From positions 62,001 to 126,000 of the forward strand of contig NZ_FZOW01000006.1 of the NCBI RefSeq assembly GCF_900188125.1: a DNA stretch of 64,000 nucleotides, in the 5' to 3' direction. Each line of letters starts with the position of its first letter. Positions within the stretch are counted from its first letter, which is position 1. Source of the DNA: Rhodococcoides kyotonense (GTDB lineage Bacteria > Actinomycetota > Actinomycetes > Mycobacteriales > Mycobacteriaceae). Made by a program: the position numbers and the translations under genes. The notes below the pieces were generated by a model. It was not told the origin of the DNA. It saw only the letters and a list, made by a program, of their open reading frames with translations, and did not search any database. This document shows positions 48,465-56,623 of the stretch, piece after piece.

Positions 48465-49490
48465 ATGCGCAAGGCAACCATCCGTGACGTCGCGGAGCGT
48501 GCAGGTGTGTCGACGGCAACGGTGTCGAGGGCGCTGTCGGGCTCACGCCCTGTCTCCGACGAACTGATGAAGACCATCCGGCAAGCCGCAGACGACCTCG
48601 GTTACTCGGGCAACATCATCGCCAGCTCGCTGCGCCGCAGCCGCACGGACACTGTCGGCATGGTCGTACCCAGTATCGCGAACCCGTTCTTCACCTCGCT
48701 CGTCGAGAACGTGGAACACGTCCTGTCACAGCGCGGGCTTCAGCTGTTCCTGTGCGATTCACGCTCGGACCCCGACGTCGAGGCGCAGCGCCTCCGCAGC
48801 CTCGTCTCGCGCCAGGTCGACGGCATCATCATCAGCCCGTGCCACGGTGCACGCTCCGCCGAAGCAGTGCGCATCAGCGCAAAGGCGCTTCCCGTCGTAC
48901 AACTCGACAGGTTCGCGCTCGACACACACACCGACTGGGTCGGGGTCGACGACGATGCCGCACAAGCGCTCGTCATGGATCATCTTGCATCCCTTGGTGT
49001 TCGGACCGCCGCGTTCGTCAGTTCGGAACTGACCAACTCCTCGACCGAGCTGCGTCGCGCAGGATTCTTCCGGCACGCGTCGCGCGTCGGAATCGAGACG
49101 CGGGACGAGTGGACCCTGCTCGGCGCCTACTCCATCGAATGGGGACGCGACGCGTCACATGCCTTGTTGGCCAGCGACTTTCGACCCGATGCGGTGGTCT
49201 GCGCGGACGATCTGATCGCGCTCGGCGTCCTGCAGTCCTGCCAAGCCCTCGGCCTGTCGGTACCCGAGGACGTCATGGTCACCGGCTTCGACGACATTCC
49301 GTTCTCGGCCCTGAGCAGTCCCCCGCTGACCACAGTCCGTCAACCCCAGGAGCGCATCGCGATCGAGGCCGCTCGGCTGCTCGACCAAGCGATGAACGAC
49401 GCCGTCACGGGCGCGGCGCACATCGCGCTGAAACCCCAACTGGTGGTGCGTCAGTCGACCGTCGGCCAGGCCCGCGTCACGGCGGTGTAA
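48465..49490 (+). CDS. LacI-family transcriptional regulator of the sugar operon
   Basis: A 341-residue regulator with ATG 48465 after AAAGGAGG at 48454-48461. The N-terminal helix-turn-helix is ATIRDVAERAGVSTATVSRAL followed by the hinge helix region SSLRRSRTDTVGMVVPSI. The C-terminal ligand domain resembles the RbsB binding protein (ANPFFTSLVENVEHVLSQRG; VMVTGFDDIPFSAL). It is divergent from the eight-gene sugar operon and should repress it through the two operators in the gap until the sugar or its phosphate appears. The 3' end overlaps the convergent peptidase gene by 40 bases. Confidence 0.93.
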   Translation: MRKATIRDVAERAGVSTATVSRALSGSRPVSDELMKTIRQAADDLGYSGNIIASSLRRSRTDTVGMVVPSIANPFFTSLVENVEHVLSQRGLQLFLCDSRSDPDVEAQRLRSLVSRQVDGIIISPCHGARSAEAVRISAKALPVVQLDRFALDTHTDWVGVDDDAAQALVMDHLASLGVRTAAFVSSELTNSSTELRRAGFFRHASRVGIETRDEWTLLGAYSIEWGRDASHALLASDFRPDAVVCADDLIALGVLQSCQALGLSVPEDVMVTGFDDIPFSALSSPPLTTVRQPQERIAIEAARLLDQAMNDAVTGAAHIALKPQLVVRQSTVGQARVTAV

Positions 49491-50530
49491 GCATCGACGG
49501 CTGCGTCGATCTCGGCGAGCGACACACTCTCGTTCGCGGCGTGCATCAGCGCTGGGGTGCCAGGACCCCACACGACGATCGGTGCGGTCGGCGCTGCCGC
49601 CGCCAGAATCGACGCGTCCGTGAAGTACGTGACGGGGCCGTCCGCGAGGGTTGTCTGCAGTGACGTCACCCAGTCGTCGTCGGAGGGCGTGCGTACCCCG
49701 GGCAGATCGATCCGGGCCTCGACGCGATCCACTTCCGGTTGACTCGTCCACCAATCCAACAGGTTTCGGCCGTCGCCGACGGTGCGATGATCGACGACCA
49801 CGTGTGCCGCGTCGGGCACGATGTTCGGGGCCGACCCGCCGTCGATCGTGCCGACGTTGAACGTCTCCGCGCCCAGGAACGGATCTTCTCCGAGTGGCAG
49901 TTCGGCGCGCGCACGGGCAAGAACGTCGACGAGCTTCATGATCGCGCTCTCGCCCTTCTGCGGCGTACTGCCATGTGCCGCAACGCCGGTCGTCGTGACG
50001 TCCAACCACAGCGCACCGCGGTGGCCGAGGTGGATGCTGTTGCCCGTCGCCTCGGGAACGATGACGGCACCGATCTTGTTTTCTGCCACTGCATGCCTCG
50101 CCGCCTGCGCGCCCAGTGAGCCGATCTCCTCGTCGCTCGTCAGCAACAGTGCGACCGGTACGCCGCGCTCGGCCGCATCGATGACCGCTGCCGTCGCCGC
50201 GACCACGCCTGCCTTCATGTCCGACGTGCCCCGCCCCTGCAGCACGCCGTCCTCGATGGACGCGGCGAACGGGTCGAACTCCCAGTGCCCGAGGTCGCCC
50301 GGCGGCACAGTGTCGACGTGGCATGCGAAGACGAGTCGCTTCGCCGACGGCGGCGCCTCGTTGGTCAGCAGCAGCCAGGGGTGAGCGCTGTCGGGTTGAC
50401 CCTCGACCGTGACCTGCACGCGAGACGCGATCAGCGAGACGATCGTGTCCATCGAAAGACGCTGTGGGGCCGGGTCACCCGACACCGTACGTTGAGCGAC
50501 GAGTTCACGGAGCAGGCCGGTGGAATCCAT
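49451..50530 (-). CDS. M20-family metallopeptidase (ArgE/DapE type)
   Basis: A 359-residue zinc peptidase. RLVFACHVDTVPPGD carries the first His/Asp, GRGTSDMKAGVVAA the bridging Asp, LLTSDEEIGSLGA the catalytic Glu pair. VAAHGSTPQKGESAI is the dimerisation-domain motif. Members deacylate amino acids or cleave dipeptides; substrate unknown. ATG 50530 (MDSTGLL) is taken as the start. The frame continues upstream through the palindrome at 50554-50599 to an ATG at 50596 only because the usual stop codon is mutated in that copy. Confidence 0.86.
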   Translation of the reverse strand: MDSTGLLRELVAQRTVSGDPAPQRLSMDTIVSLIASRVQVTVEGQPDSAHPWLLLTNEAPPSAKRLVFACHVDTVPPGDLGHWEFDPFAASIEDGVLQGRGTSDMKAGVVAATAAVIDAAERGVPVALLLTSDEEIGSLGAQAARHAVAENKIGAVIVPEATGNSIHLGHRGALWLDVTTTGVAAHGSTPQKGESAIMKLVDVLARARAELPLGEDPFLGAETFNVGTIDGGSAPNIVPDAAHVVVDHRTVGDGRNLLDWWTSQPEVDRVEARIDLPGVRTPSDDDWVTSLQTTLADGPVTYFTDASILAAAAPTAPIVVWGPGTPALMHAANESVSLAEIDAAVDAYTAVTRAWPTVD

Positions 50531-50553
50531 GACTCCAGTATGCGGCTTCGCCG

Positions 50554-50599
50554 CATGTGCACGAAAATACATAGTGGGGTATGTATTTTCGTGCACGTG
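50554..50599. repeat. 46-base HVHENT palindrome, copy 4
   Basis: Arms 50554-50574 and 50579-50599 around tggg, with two mismatches. The C-to-G change at 50579 converts the minus-strand TAG into TAC and leaves the frame open. The copy lies between two codirectional genes, three bases after the phosphoribosyltransferase stop and 24 before the peptidase start. Confidence 0.92.
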
Positions 50600-50602
50600 C
50601 GT

Positions 50603-51082
50603 TCATGCCTTCGAGATGGTCGGCAGCGTGGACCACGGGAAATTTATCCAGCGATCGGTCTCGCGCCAGGAGAAATCCGGGGCAACGATGGACTGCGGCT
50701 TGGTATAGATGACGGCCGACTTCACGTCGTCCGTGTGCTTCTTCAACAGCTCGACGACGAGCGCGAGGGTGCGTCCCGAATCCGCGACGTCGTCGACGAC
50801 CAGCAGTCGCTTGCCGACGACCGAATCGGTGTCGAGGAGCGGTTCGAGCACGATCGGGTTCGGCAGGGTCTCCTCGATGTCGGAGTAGAACTCGACGTTG
50901 AGAGTGCCCGCAGCCTTGACTCCCATCGCGTAGGCGATCGCCCCTGCAGGAATGAGGCCGCCGCGTGCGATCGCGATGACGATGTCGGGGACGAAACCGC
51001 TGTCGACGATCTTCGTCGTCAGCTCGCGCGAGGCGGCGCCGAACGTGTCCCAGGTGAGCACTTCGCGAGCAGGTTCGGTCAT
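50603..51082 (-). CDS. Purine-type phosphoribosyltransferase
   Basis: A 159-residue type I phosphoribosyltransferase. The PRPP-binding motif is KRLLVVDDVADSGRTLALVV; VPDIVIAIARGGLIPAGAIAYAMG precedes it, as in xanthine/guanine or hypoxanthine enzymes. It would salvage a purine base with PRPP. ATG 51082 (MTEPARE) gives the usual length; the longer frame to 51175 overlaps the divergent methyltransferase promoter. The stop is three bases from the palindrome. Confidence 0.88.
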   Translation of the reverse strand: MTEPAREVLTWDTFGAASRELTTKIVDSGFVPDIVIAIARGGLIPAGAIAYAMGVKAAGTLNVEFYSDIEETLPNPIVLEPLLDTDSVVGKRLLVVDDVADSGRTLALVVELLKKHTDDVKSAVIYTKPQSIVAPDFSWRETDRWINFPWSTLPTISKA

Positions 51083-51167
51083 GGGGCGATTATGCGCCTG
51101 TAGCGTCGTGTTTGCTGAATCGGCAAACGATGTTGCGCATCGACGACAGCGCTGGCAGTCTCGTGTC

Positions 51168-51785
51168 ATGCACACACACGACGAGCAGCCCGTCTTCGAT
51201 CAGCCGTTCTGGGACAACCTGTACACCGAACAGGCGCAGCGCTGGAGCGGCAACGCCAACCCCGTCCTCGTCACCGAGGCATCCAAACTGACCCCGGGCA
51301 CCGCGCTCGACATCGGAAGCGGTGAGGGCGGCGACGCACGGTGGCTCGCCGACCACGGCTGGACCACCACCGGCGCCGACATCTCGGAGGTCGCCATCGA
51401 TCGGGCCCGCGCGGAGCAGGGCGACCGGAACATCGAATGGCTGCACCGCGACCTGCTCACGTGGGAGCCGGAGACGCAGTACGACCTGGTCACCGCTCAC
51501 TTCTTCCAGCTGCCTCCGCACCAGATCGGGCCGGCGTTCCAGCGATTCGGCAGCGCCGTCGCGCCCGGTGGCCACCTCCTGATCGTCGGACACAGCCCCC
51601 ACGACCACCTCGCATCGCAGCACCAGCACGCGCAGATGCTGTTCGGCGTCGAGGCGATCACGTCACTGTTCGACGACGCGCACTGGACGACCGTCGTCGC
51701 CGAGGACCGCCCGCGTCCCGGCATCGACCCCGACGGCACCCCTGCCGAGCGAAAGGACACGGTGGTTCTGCTGCGGCGAGCCTGA
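51168..51785 (+). CDS. Class I SAM-dependent methyltransferase
   Basis: A 205-residue methyltransferase. LTPGTALDIGSGEGGDARWLADHGWTTTGADISEVAIDRA is the SAM-binding motif; YDLVTAHFFQLPP and VAPGGHLLIVGHSP are the later strands. It resembles small tellurite-resistance-like or thiopurine-like methyltransferases in actinobacteria, but the substrate is unknown. ATG 51168 lacks an obvious ribosome binding site. The stop is six bases before the second family 2 palindrome. Confidence 0.85.
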   Translation: MHTHDEQPVFDQPFWDNLYTEQAQRWSGNANPVLVTEASKLTPGTALDIGSGEGGDARWLADHGWTTTGADISEVAIDRARAEQGDRNIEWLHRDLLTWEPETQYDLVTAHFFQLPPHQIGPAFQRFGSAVAPGGHLLIVGHSPHDHLASQHQHAQMLFGVEAITSLFDDAHWTTVVAEDRPRPGIDPDGTPAERKDTVVLLRRA

Positions 51786-51791
51786 GTGTGC

Positions 51792-51846
51792 GTGAGCGAA
51801 TGTGGCCTTCGGTCACTTGAAGTGACCGAATGTGACATTCGCTCAC
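51792..51846. repeat. GAGCGAATGT palindrome, family 2, copy B
   Basis: Arms 51792-51817 and 51821-51846 around TGA match at 23 of 26 positions: GTGAGCGAATGT then mismatches, then TTCGGTCACT. The right arm is nearly the same as in copy A at 30314-30364. It begins six bases after the methyltransferase stop, so it may terminate transcription. Confidence 0.85.
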
Positions 51847-52070
51847 AAACCAGCGCAGGTCTGCTGGTCGCAGCTCGATTCGTCGGAAGTCGGTCGTCGG
51901 TCTGACAGCGCTGCGGGGGCGATAGACTGGCCGTACGCTCCGGGGGTCCTCGGTACGCCCACCCCCTGGAAGGCTTCGACATCACACCACCGTCCTCACC
52001 CCACGACATCTATCTCGTACCGCCCGAGAACGAGTCCGAGAACTCCGTCTCCGGTGGATCCGCGCGATCC

Positions 52071-53573
52071 GTGGCACGGCTGACCGACCGCGACGACGTC
52101 ATCCCGTTCGACGGCCGGTTCGCGCTTGCGATCACGTCGACGACGCCCCACCAGGCGATGGTCGAGGACCTGCTCTTCATCCGGAACGTCCTCGACGACG
52201 CCGACATCGCGTACCTCCTCGTCCGCGGCAACGACGAACGGCCCGTCATCGCCGTGGACAGCACCGTGCGGGACGCTCTGCGCGAAGCGCTGGTCGCGGC
52301 GTGCCGAAGCGAGCCGTTCTACTGCAAGACCGTCGACGTCAAACGCGGGAAAGCAGTCCTCGTCGCCGACGGCATGCCCATCGACGCAGCCGATGCTCGC
52401 ATCTTCCGCCTGTATCGACCGCGCGCCGAACCCGTCAGCGGACTGAACTACGGCGCATCGACGGCGGTCCAGATCGAACTCTGGACATTCTCCCCGACCG
52501 AAGTCGTTCTGCCCGTCGAGAATTCGCTGACGCGTCGTACCATCGAGCGAAGCGAGGCAGTCCGCGGAACCGTCGAGCGATTCGGCAAGACGTGGCCGAC
52601 CATCGAGAACATGTTCGCCGCACACGCGTCGGACATCGATTTCGACATCGACATCGTCTTCTCCTGGGTCGACGGTTCGTCCGCGGAATTCCAGGCACAA
52701 CGGGCCCGCCGGATGAAGAACTACGTCGTCGGCGAGGGCGACGACTCACCTGCGCGCTTCCGGCAGATCGACGAGCTCAAGTACGCGCTTCGATCGGTGC
52801 ACATGTACGCGCCGTGGATCCGACGCATCTTCGTCGCAACGGATTCGGATCGACCCGAATGGCTCGCCGACGACCCGCGCGTGACGTTCGTGCCGAGCGA
52901 GACGTTCTTCGTCGACACATCCGTTCTGCCGACGCACAATTCGCAGGCGGTGGAGTGCCAGCTGCACCACATTCCTGGCCTGTCCGAGCACTTCCTGTAC
53001 TCGAACGACGACATGTTCTTCGGCCGTCCCGTCGGTCCACAGATGTTCTTCTCCCCCGGTGGAATCAGCATGTTCATCGAGGCGACGACGCGAATTGGGT
53101 TGGGCTACAACGACGCCGACCGCAGCGGCTTCGAGAACGCGGCACGCGTCAACCGTCGACTCCTGCAGGATCGATTCGGACGCATGACCACTCGGCACCT
53201 CGAGCACGCGGCAACACCGCTGCGCAAGAGCGTCATGCAGGAAATGGAGAACGAATTTCCCGACGAATTCGCCTCCACCGCAGCCAGTGTGTTCCGTGCA
53301 AGCACCAACATCTCGGTCACGAACTCGCTGTACCACTACTACGCACTGATGAGCGGCAAAGCCGTCGTGCAGCGTGACGCGCGGGTGAAGTACATCGACA
53401 CCACCTCGCACGCCGGCCTGCACGCGATGGAAGGCCTCCTGCCCAAACGCGCCATGGATTTCTTCTGCCTCAACGACGGAAGCTTCCCCGAAGTGGACCT
53501 CGACGTCCGCACCCGACGCGTCACCGAGTTCCTCGAGCGCTACTACCCGATCGTCGCGCCCTGGGAGAGCTAG
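52071..53573 (+). CDS. Stealth-family sugar-phosphate transferase
   Basis: A 500-residue protein from GTG 52071. It has the conserved regions of Stealth proteins: [12 protein letters not shown] (CR1), [30 protein letters not shown] region (CR2, about residues 225-255), [30 protein letters not shown] (CR3) and the C-terminal segment near [18 protein letters not shown] (CR4). The family transfers hexose-1-phosphate units to build capsular or exopolysaccharide. The frame is open upstream to 51906 and reads as plausible coding sequence, but it has no ATG, GTG or TTG, so the N-terminus is uncertain. No other polysaccharide gene is near. Confidence 0.85.
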   Translation: MARLTDRDDVIPFDGRFALAITSTTPHQAMVEDLLFIRNVLDDADIAYLLVRGNDERPVIAVDSTVRDALREALVAACRSEPFYCKTVDVKRGKAVLVADGMPIDAADARIFRLYRPRAEPVSGLNYGASTAVQIELWTFSPTEVVLPVENSLTRRTIERSEAVRGTVERFGKTWPTIENMFAAHASDIDFDIDIVFSWVDGSSAEFQAQRARRMKNYVVGEGDDSPARFRQIDELKYALRSVHMYAPWIRRIFVATDSDRPEWLADDPRVTFVPSETFFVDTSVLPTHNSQAVECQLHHIPGLSEHFLYSNDDMFFGRPVGPQMFFSPGGISMFIEATTRIGLGYNDADRSGFENAARVNRRLLQDRFGRMTTRHLEHAATPLRKSVMQEMENEFPDEFASTAASVFRASTNISVTNSLYHYYALMSGKAVVQRDARVKYIDTTSHAGLHAMEGLLPKRAMDFFCLNDGSFPEVDLDVRTRRVTEFLERYYPIVAPWES

Positions 53574-54475
53574 AGCGAGACCGTCGAATGCCTTGTGCTG
53601 TCGGCGATTCGGACGCCGTTCGCTGCGAGGCGGCGCGCGACCTCGTCGGCAGGCACGTACTCACCCACCGTGTCGTACGAGCCGATCGGCACGACGGAAT
53701 GAACGACGGTGTCGTCGTACACCTGCACCAGATTGAAGGCTTGCGCGCCGTCGCGGCCGCGAATGGCTCCCGGCTCGACACCCAAGTCCTGGGTGTAGCA
53801 GGTCGCCGACGCCACCGACACCGGGATTCCGGCGAACGTCGCCGACGTCGAATAGTGAAGATGCCCTGCCAGGATCGAGCGCACATCGGTTCCACGCAGA
53901 ACGTCCGCAAGGTTCTTCTGATCCAGTAACTCGACGAGAACAGCGAGATCCAGCACCGCCGGAACCGGCGGGTGATGCATCGCGAGAATCGTGCCGAACT
54001 CGGCAGGCTCGGCGAGAACATCTGCGAGCCAGTGTAATTGGTCGTCGGATATCTCGCCGTGGTGATGGCCGGGGACCGTCGAATCGAGCGTGACGACGCG
54101 AAGCCCGTCGATGTCGTGCACTTGATCGATCGACCCCGTCGAAGGAATCTCGTCGAGCAACCGGGTGCGGAAGGTCGCCCGGTCGTCGTGATTGCCCATC
54201 GCCCAGACGATCTGGGCGCCCAGCGCTTCCGCGACTGGTTCGACCAGGGACCTCAGTGTGTCGTATGCACGAGATTCGCCGCGGTCGGTCAGGTCGCCGG
54301 TGAACACCAGCGCGTCGGGACGAACCTCCGATGCCTCGATGTTCGCCAGCACACGGCTCAACCGGGCTTCGCTGTCGACGGCACCGTAGAGGTCACCGTC
54401 GGCGATGAGATGCGTGTCGGTGATGTGCAGCAAACAGTGATTCGGCCGCGGATACTCCGCTGTCCGAGCCTTCAT
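53570..54475 (-). CDS. cpdA: Rv0805-type 3',5'-cyclic nucleotide phosphodiesterase
   Basis: A 301-residue class III phosphodiesterase. The two-metal motifs are [37 protein letters not shown] and [10 protein letters not shown]. The match to M. tuberculosis Rv0805 runs along the whole length, including the rare segment [14 protein letters not shown] and [12 protein letters not shown]. Such enzymes cleave cAMP and other cyclic nucleotides; membrane association through the C-terminus was described for Rv0805. It ends in a 4-base convergent overlap with the Stealth gene. Confidence 0.92.
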   Translation of the reverse strand: MKARTAEYPRPNHCLLHITDTHLIADGDLYGAVDSEARLSRVLANIEASEVRPDALVFTGDLTDRGESRAYDTLRSLVEPVAEALGAQIVWAMGNHDDRATFRTRLLDEIPSTGSIDQVHDIDGLRVVTLDSTVPGHHHGEISDDQLHWLADVLAEPAEFGTILAMHHPPVPAVLDLAVLVELLDQKNLADVLRGTDVRSILAGHLHYSTSATFAGIPVSVASATCYTQDLGVEPGAIRGRDGAQAFNLVQVYDDTVVHSVVPIGSYDTVGEYVPADEVARRLAANGVRIADSTRHSTVSL

Positions 54476-54631
54476 CGGTCTCTCGCTTCCGATTCGACAT
54501 CAGTGGTTCCTACGAGTTCACAGTAACCACCCTTCCTGAAACTAACCTTCGGAATACGGGACGAGAACACTGCGGAAACACGAAGCCGGTGCCTGAAAAG
54601 CACTCGGCATCCCCGGACACCCCGGATGATC

Positions 54632-54637
54632 TAGATT
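54632..54637 (+). promoter_or_regulatory. -10 hexamer for the secreted hydrolase
   Basis: TAGATT is 30 bases upstream of ATG 54668, which has GAGAGGAAG just before it, so this gene would have a normal short leader. Confidence 0.45.
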
Positions 54638-54667
54638 GAGGTGCACTCCATCCGAGAGGAAGTGCAC

Positions 54668-55462
54668 ATGTTGCTCACTCGATCGAAGATCGCTGCTGTC
54701 ACCGCAGCCGTAGCCGCCAGTCTGACGTTCGGCTCGGGCGTCGCCGCTGCCCAGGATCTGCCGACCGTCGTGCTCGTGCACGGCGCCTTCGCGGACACGT
54801 CCAGTTGGGACGGTGTCGCGTCCGACCTGCGGGCACGCGGCTACGACGTCGTCGTTCCCGACAACCCACTACGTGGCCCCGGCTACGACTCCGCCGCCGT
54901 CGAGAGCGTCGTCGAGGACATCGACGGTCCGGTCGTGCTCGTCGGCCACTCCTACGGCGGCACCGTCATCACCAACGTCCATGCCGACAACGTCGAATCG
55001 CTCGTCTACGTGGCGGCCTTCGTGCCCGCCGCGGGTGAGCCCGCCGCGCTGGCACTCGACCCGTTCCGGTTCGGGCTGACGTCACTGGTACCGCCGGTGC
55101 TCGGACTCGAGATCGTCGACGACTCCACCAACATCATCGGCAAGAACGTCGATTCGTACATCGACCCCGCGCTGTTCCGGCAGTACTTCGCGCCCGACGT
55201 CAGCGACGAGCAGGCATCGAAGATGATCGCGAGCCAGAAGTCCATCGCCGCGACCGCCCTCGTCGAACCGAGCGAGCCGCCGTCGTGGGCGGACACGCCC
55301 AGCTACGCCCTGATCCCGCAGCAGGACCAGATCATCCCGCCTGCATCGGAGAAGTTCATGGCCGAACGCGCGGGCGCGAAGATCACCGAGGTACCCGGGT
55401 CCCACGCAGTGCTCGTGTCGAACCCGGGTGCCGTCGTGGATCTGGTGGTGCAGGCGTCCTAG
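54668..55462 (+). CDS. Secreted alpha/beta hydrolase
   Basis: A 264-residue protein with a Sec signal peptide (LLTRSKIAAVTAAVAASLTF, cleavage near VAAAQD). The mature domain is an alpha/beta hydrolase: VVLVHGAFADTSSWDGV holds the oxyanion region, VVLVGHSYGGTVI the nucleophile Ser, and VPGSHAVLVSNPG the catalytic His. It resembles salicylate-esterase-like and haloperoxidase-like hydrolases; substrate unknown. ATG 54668 is preferred to GTG 54641 because of the ribosome binding site and the signal peptide. The stop is 10 bases before the palindrome at 55473. Confidence 0.85.
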   Translation: MLLTRSKIAAVTAAVAASLTFGSGVAAAQDLPTVVLVHGAFADTSSWDGVASDLRARGYDVVVPDNPLRGPGYDSAAVESVVEDIDGPVVLVGHSYGGTVITNVHADNVESLVYVAAFVPAAGEPAALALDPFRFGLTSLVPPVLGLEIVDDSTNIIGKNVDSYIDPALFRQYFAPDVSDEQASKMIASQKSIAATALVEPSEPPSWADTPSYALIPQQDQIIPPASEKFMAERAGAKITEVPGSHAVLVSNPGAVVDLVVQAS

Positions 55463-55472
55463 GCGCTCCGCG

Positions 55473-55518
55473 CATGTGTGCGGAAATACATAGCCCGCTA
55501 TGTATTTTCGTGCACGGG
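55473..55518. repeat. 46-base HVHENT palindrome, copy 5
   Basis: Arms 55473-55493 and 55498-55518 around cccg, with mismatches near the outer end (CATGTGTGCGG against CCCGTGCACGA). On the minus strand the right arm reads PVHENT-stop and is the C-terminus of the acyl-CoA dehydrogenase at 55498-56613. It lies between convergent genes. Confidence 0.92.
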
Positions 55519-56613
55519 CGCTGCCAGGCGCCTCAGATGATCATCCGCACCACCGAGCGTGTGCTCGATCGCCGTCAGACGCGAAACATAATGTCCGACG
55601 GGGTATTCGGCGGTCACGCCGATACCGCCGTGCAGCTGGATCGCCTCCTGCCCGAGCTTGCGCGACGACCGTGAAATCTGCAGCTTCGCCCGCGACGCGA
55701 CGACAGGATCCACCACGTCGTCGGCGAGGTTCATCGTCGCGTACAACGACATGCTCCGCGCCAACTCCAACAGCACGTACATGTCGGCCGCCCGGAACGT
55801 CAGCGCCTGGAACTTCGCGAGCGGAACGCCGAACTGCTTGCGCTGCTTCAGATAATCGGTCGTCAGGCGCAGCGCCTCTTCCATCGCTCCGACTGCCTCG
55901 GCGCACAACGCTGCCTGCGCGCGCACCTCCGACGCTTCGATCGCCGACGTCGCATCGCCTCCGTCGCCGAGTGGCTCCGCCGCCACGTCCGCGAACGAGA
56001 TCTGCGCCGCCCGCCCGCCATCGTGGGTGCGATATCCCGTGCGCGTCAAGCCGTTCGCGTCACCGTCGACCAGGAAGAGTCCGACGCCACCGCCAGGCAG
56101 CGTCGCGCTGACGACGAGCGTATCCGCGCTCGCGCCGTGGGGCACTGGATTCTTGACCCCGTTCAACGCCCAGGATCCACCGTCCTCGGTGGCCGTCGTT
56201 CCGACGGTGATGTTCGGCCAGCGGCTTCCGGTTTCGTTGTGCGCGAACGCAAGAAGCGTCGTGCCCTCGGCGACACCGGGCAGGATTCGCCGACGCTGAT
56301 CAGTGCTACCGACGTCGGAGATCAGGCCGCCGGGAACAAGGACGGCGTCGAGAATCGGTTCGGGTGCCAGGCGTCGACCCACCTCGGTCATGACGGCCAT
56401 GATCTCCACCGGACCGGCATCCATACCGCCGTCGTCCTCGGCGAAACTCAGCCCGAGCAGGCCGACCTCGGCGAGCTGCTTCCACACTGCCGTCGACCAG
56501 CCTGGGTCGTCGGCGACGATCTTGTTGCGCTTCTCGGTGTCGTAGGCGCGGGTGAGCACCTCACGAGTGGTGTCCCGGAGAAGTTTCTGTTCTTCGTTCA
56601 GTTCGAAATCCAT
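55498..56613 (-). CDS. Acyl-CoA dehydrogenase, short-type partner (FadE)
   Basis: A 371-residue acyl-CoA dehydrogenase family protein: MDFELNEEQKLLRDTTREVL at the N-terminus, TLLAFAHNETGSRWPNI and NGVKNPVPHGASADTLVVSA in the middle, and LHGGIGVTAEYPVGHYVSRLTAIEHTLGGADDH near the end. It follows a second dehydrogenase gene by ten bases; in actinobacteria such pairs form alpha2-beta2 heterotetramers acting on bulky CoA esters such as steroid side chains. Its last residues (VHENT) and the stop codon come from the palindrome at 55473-55518. Confidence 0.88.
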   Translation of the reverse strand: MDFELNEEQKLLRDTTREVLTRAYDTEKRNKIVADDPGWSTAVWKQLAEVGLLGLSFAEDDGGMDAGPVEIMAVMTEVGRRLAPEPILDAVLVPGGLISDVGSTDQRRRILPGVAEGTTLLAFAHNETGSRWPNITVGTTATEDGGSWALNGVKNPVPHGASADTLVVSATLPGGGVGLFLVDGDANGLTRTGYRTHDGGRAAQISFADVAAEPLGDGGDATSAIEASEVRAQAALCAEAVGAMEEALRLTTDYLKQRKQFGVPLAKFQALTFRAADMYVLLELARSMSLYATMNLADDVVDPVVASRAKLQISRSSRKLGQEAIQLHGGIGVTAEYPVGHYVSRLTAIEHTLGGADDHLRRLAAPVHENT

Positions 56614-56623
56614 GGCTGAAACC

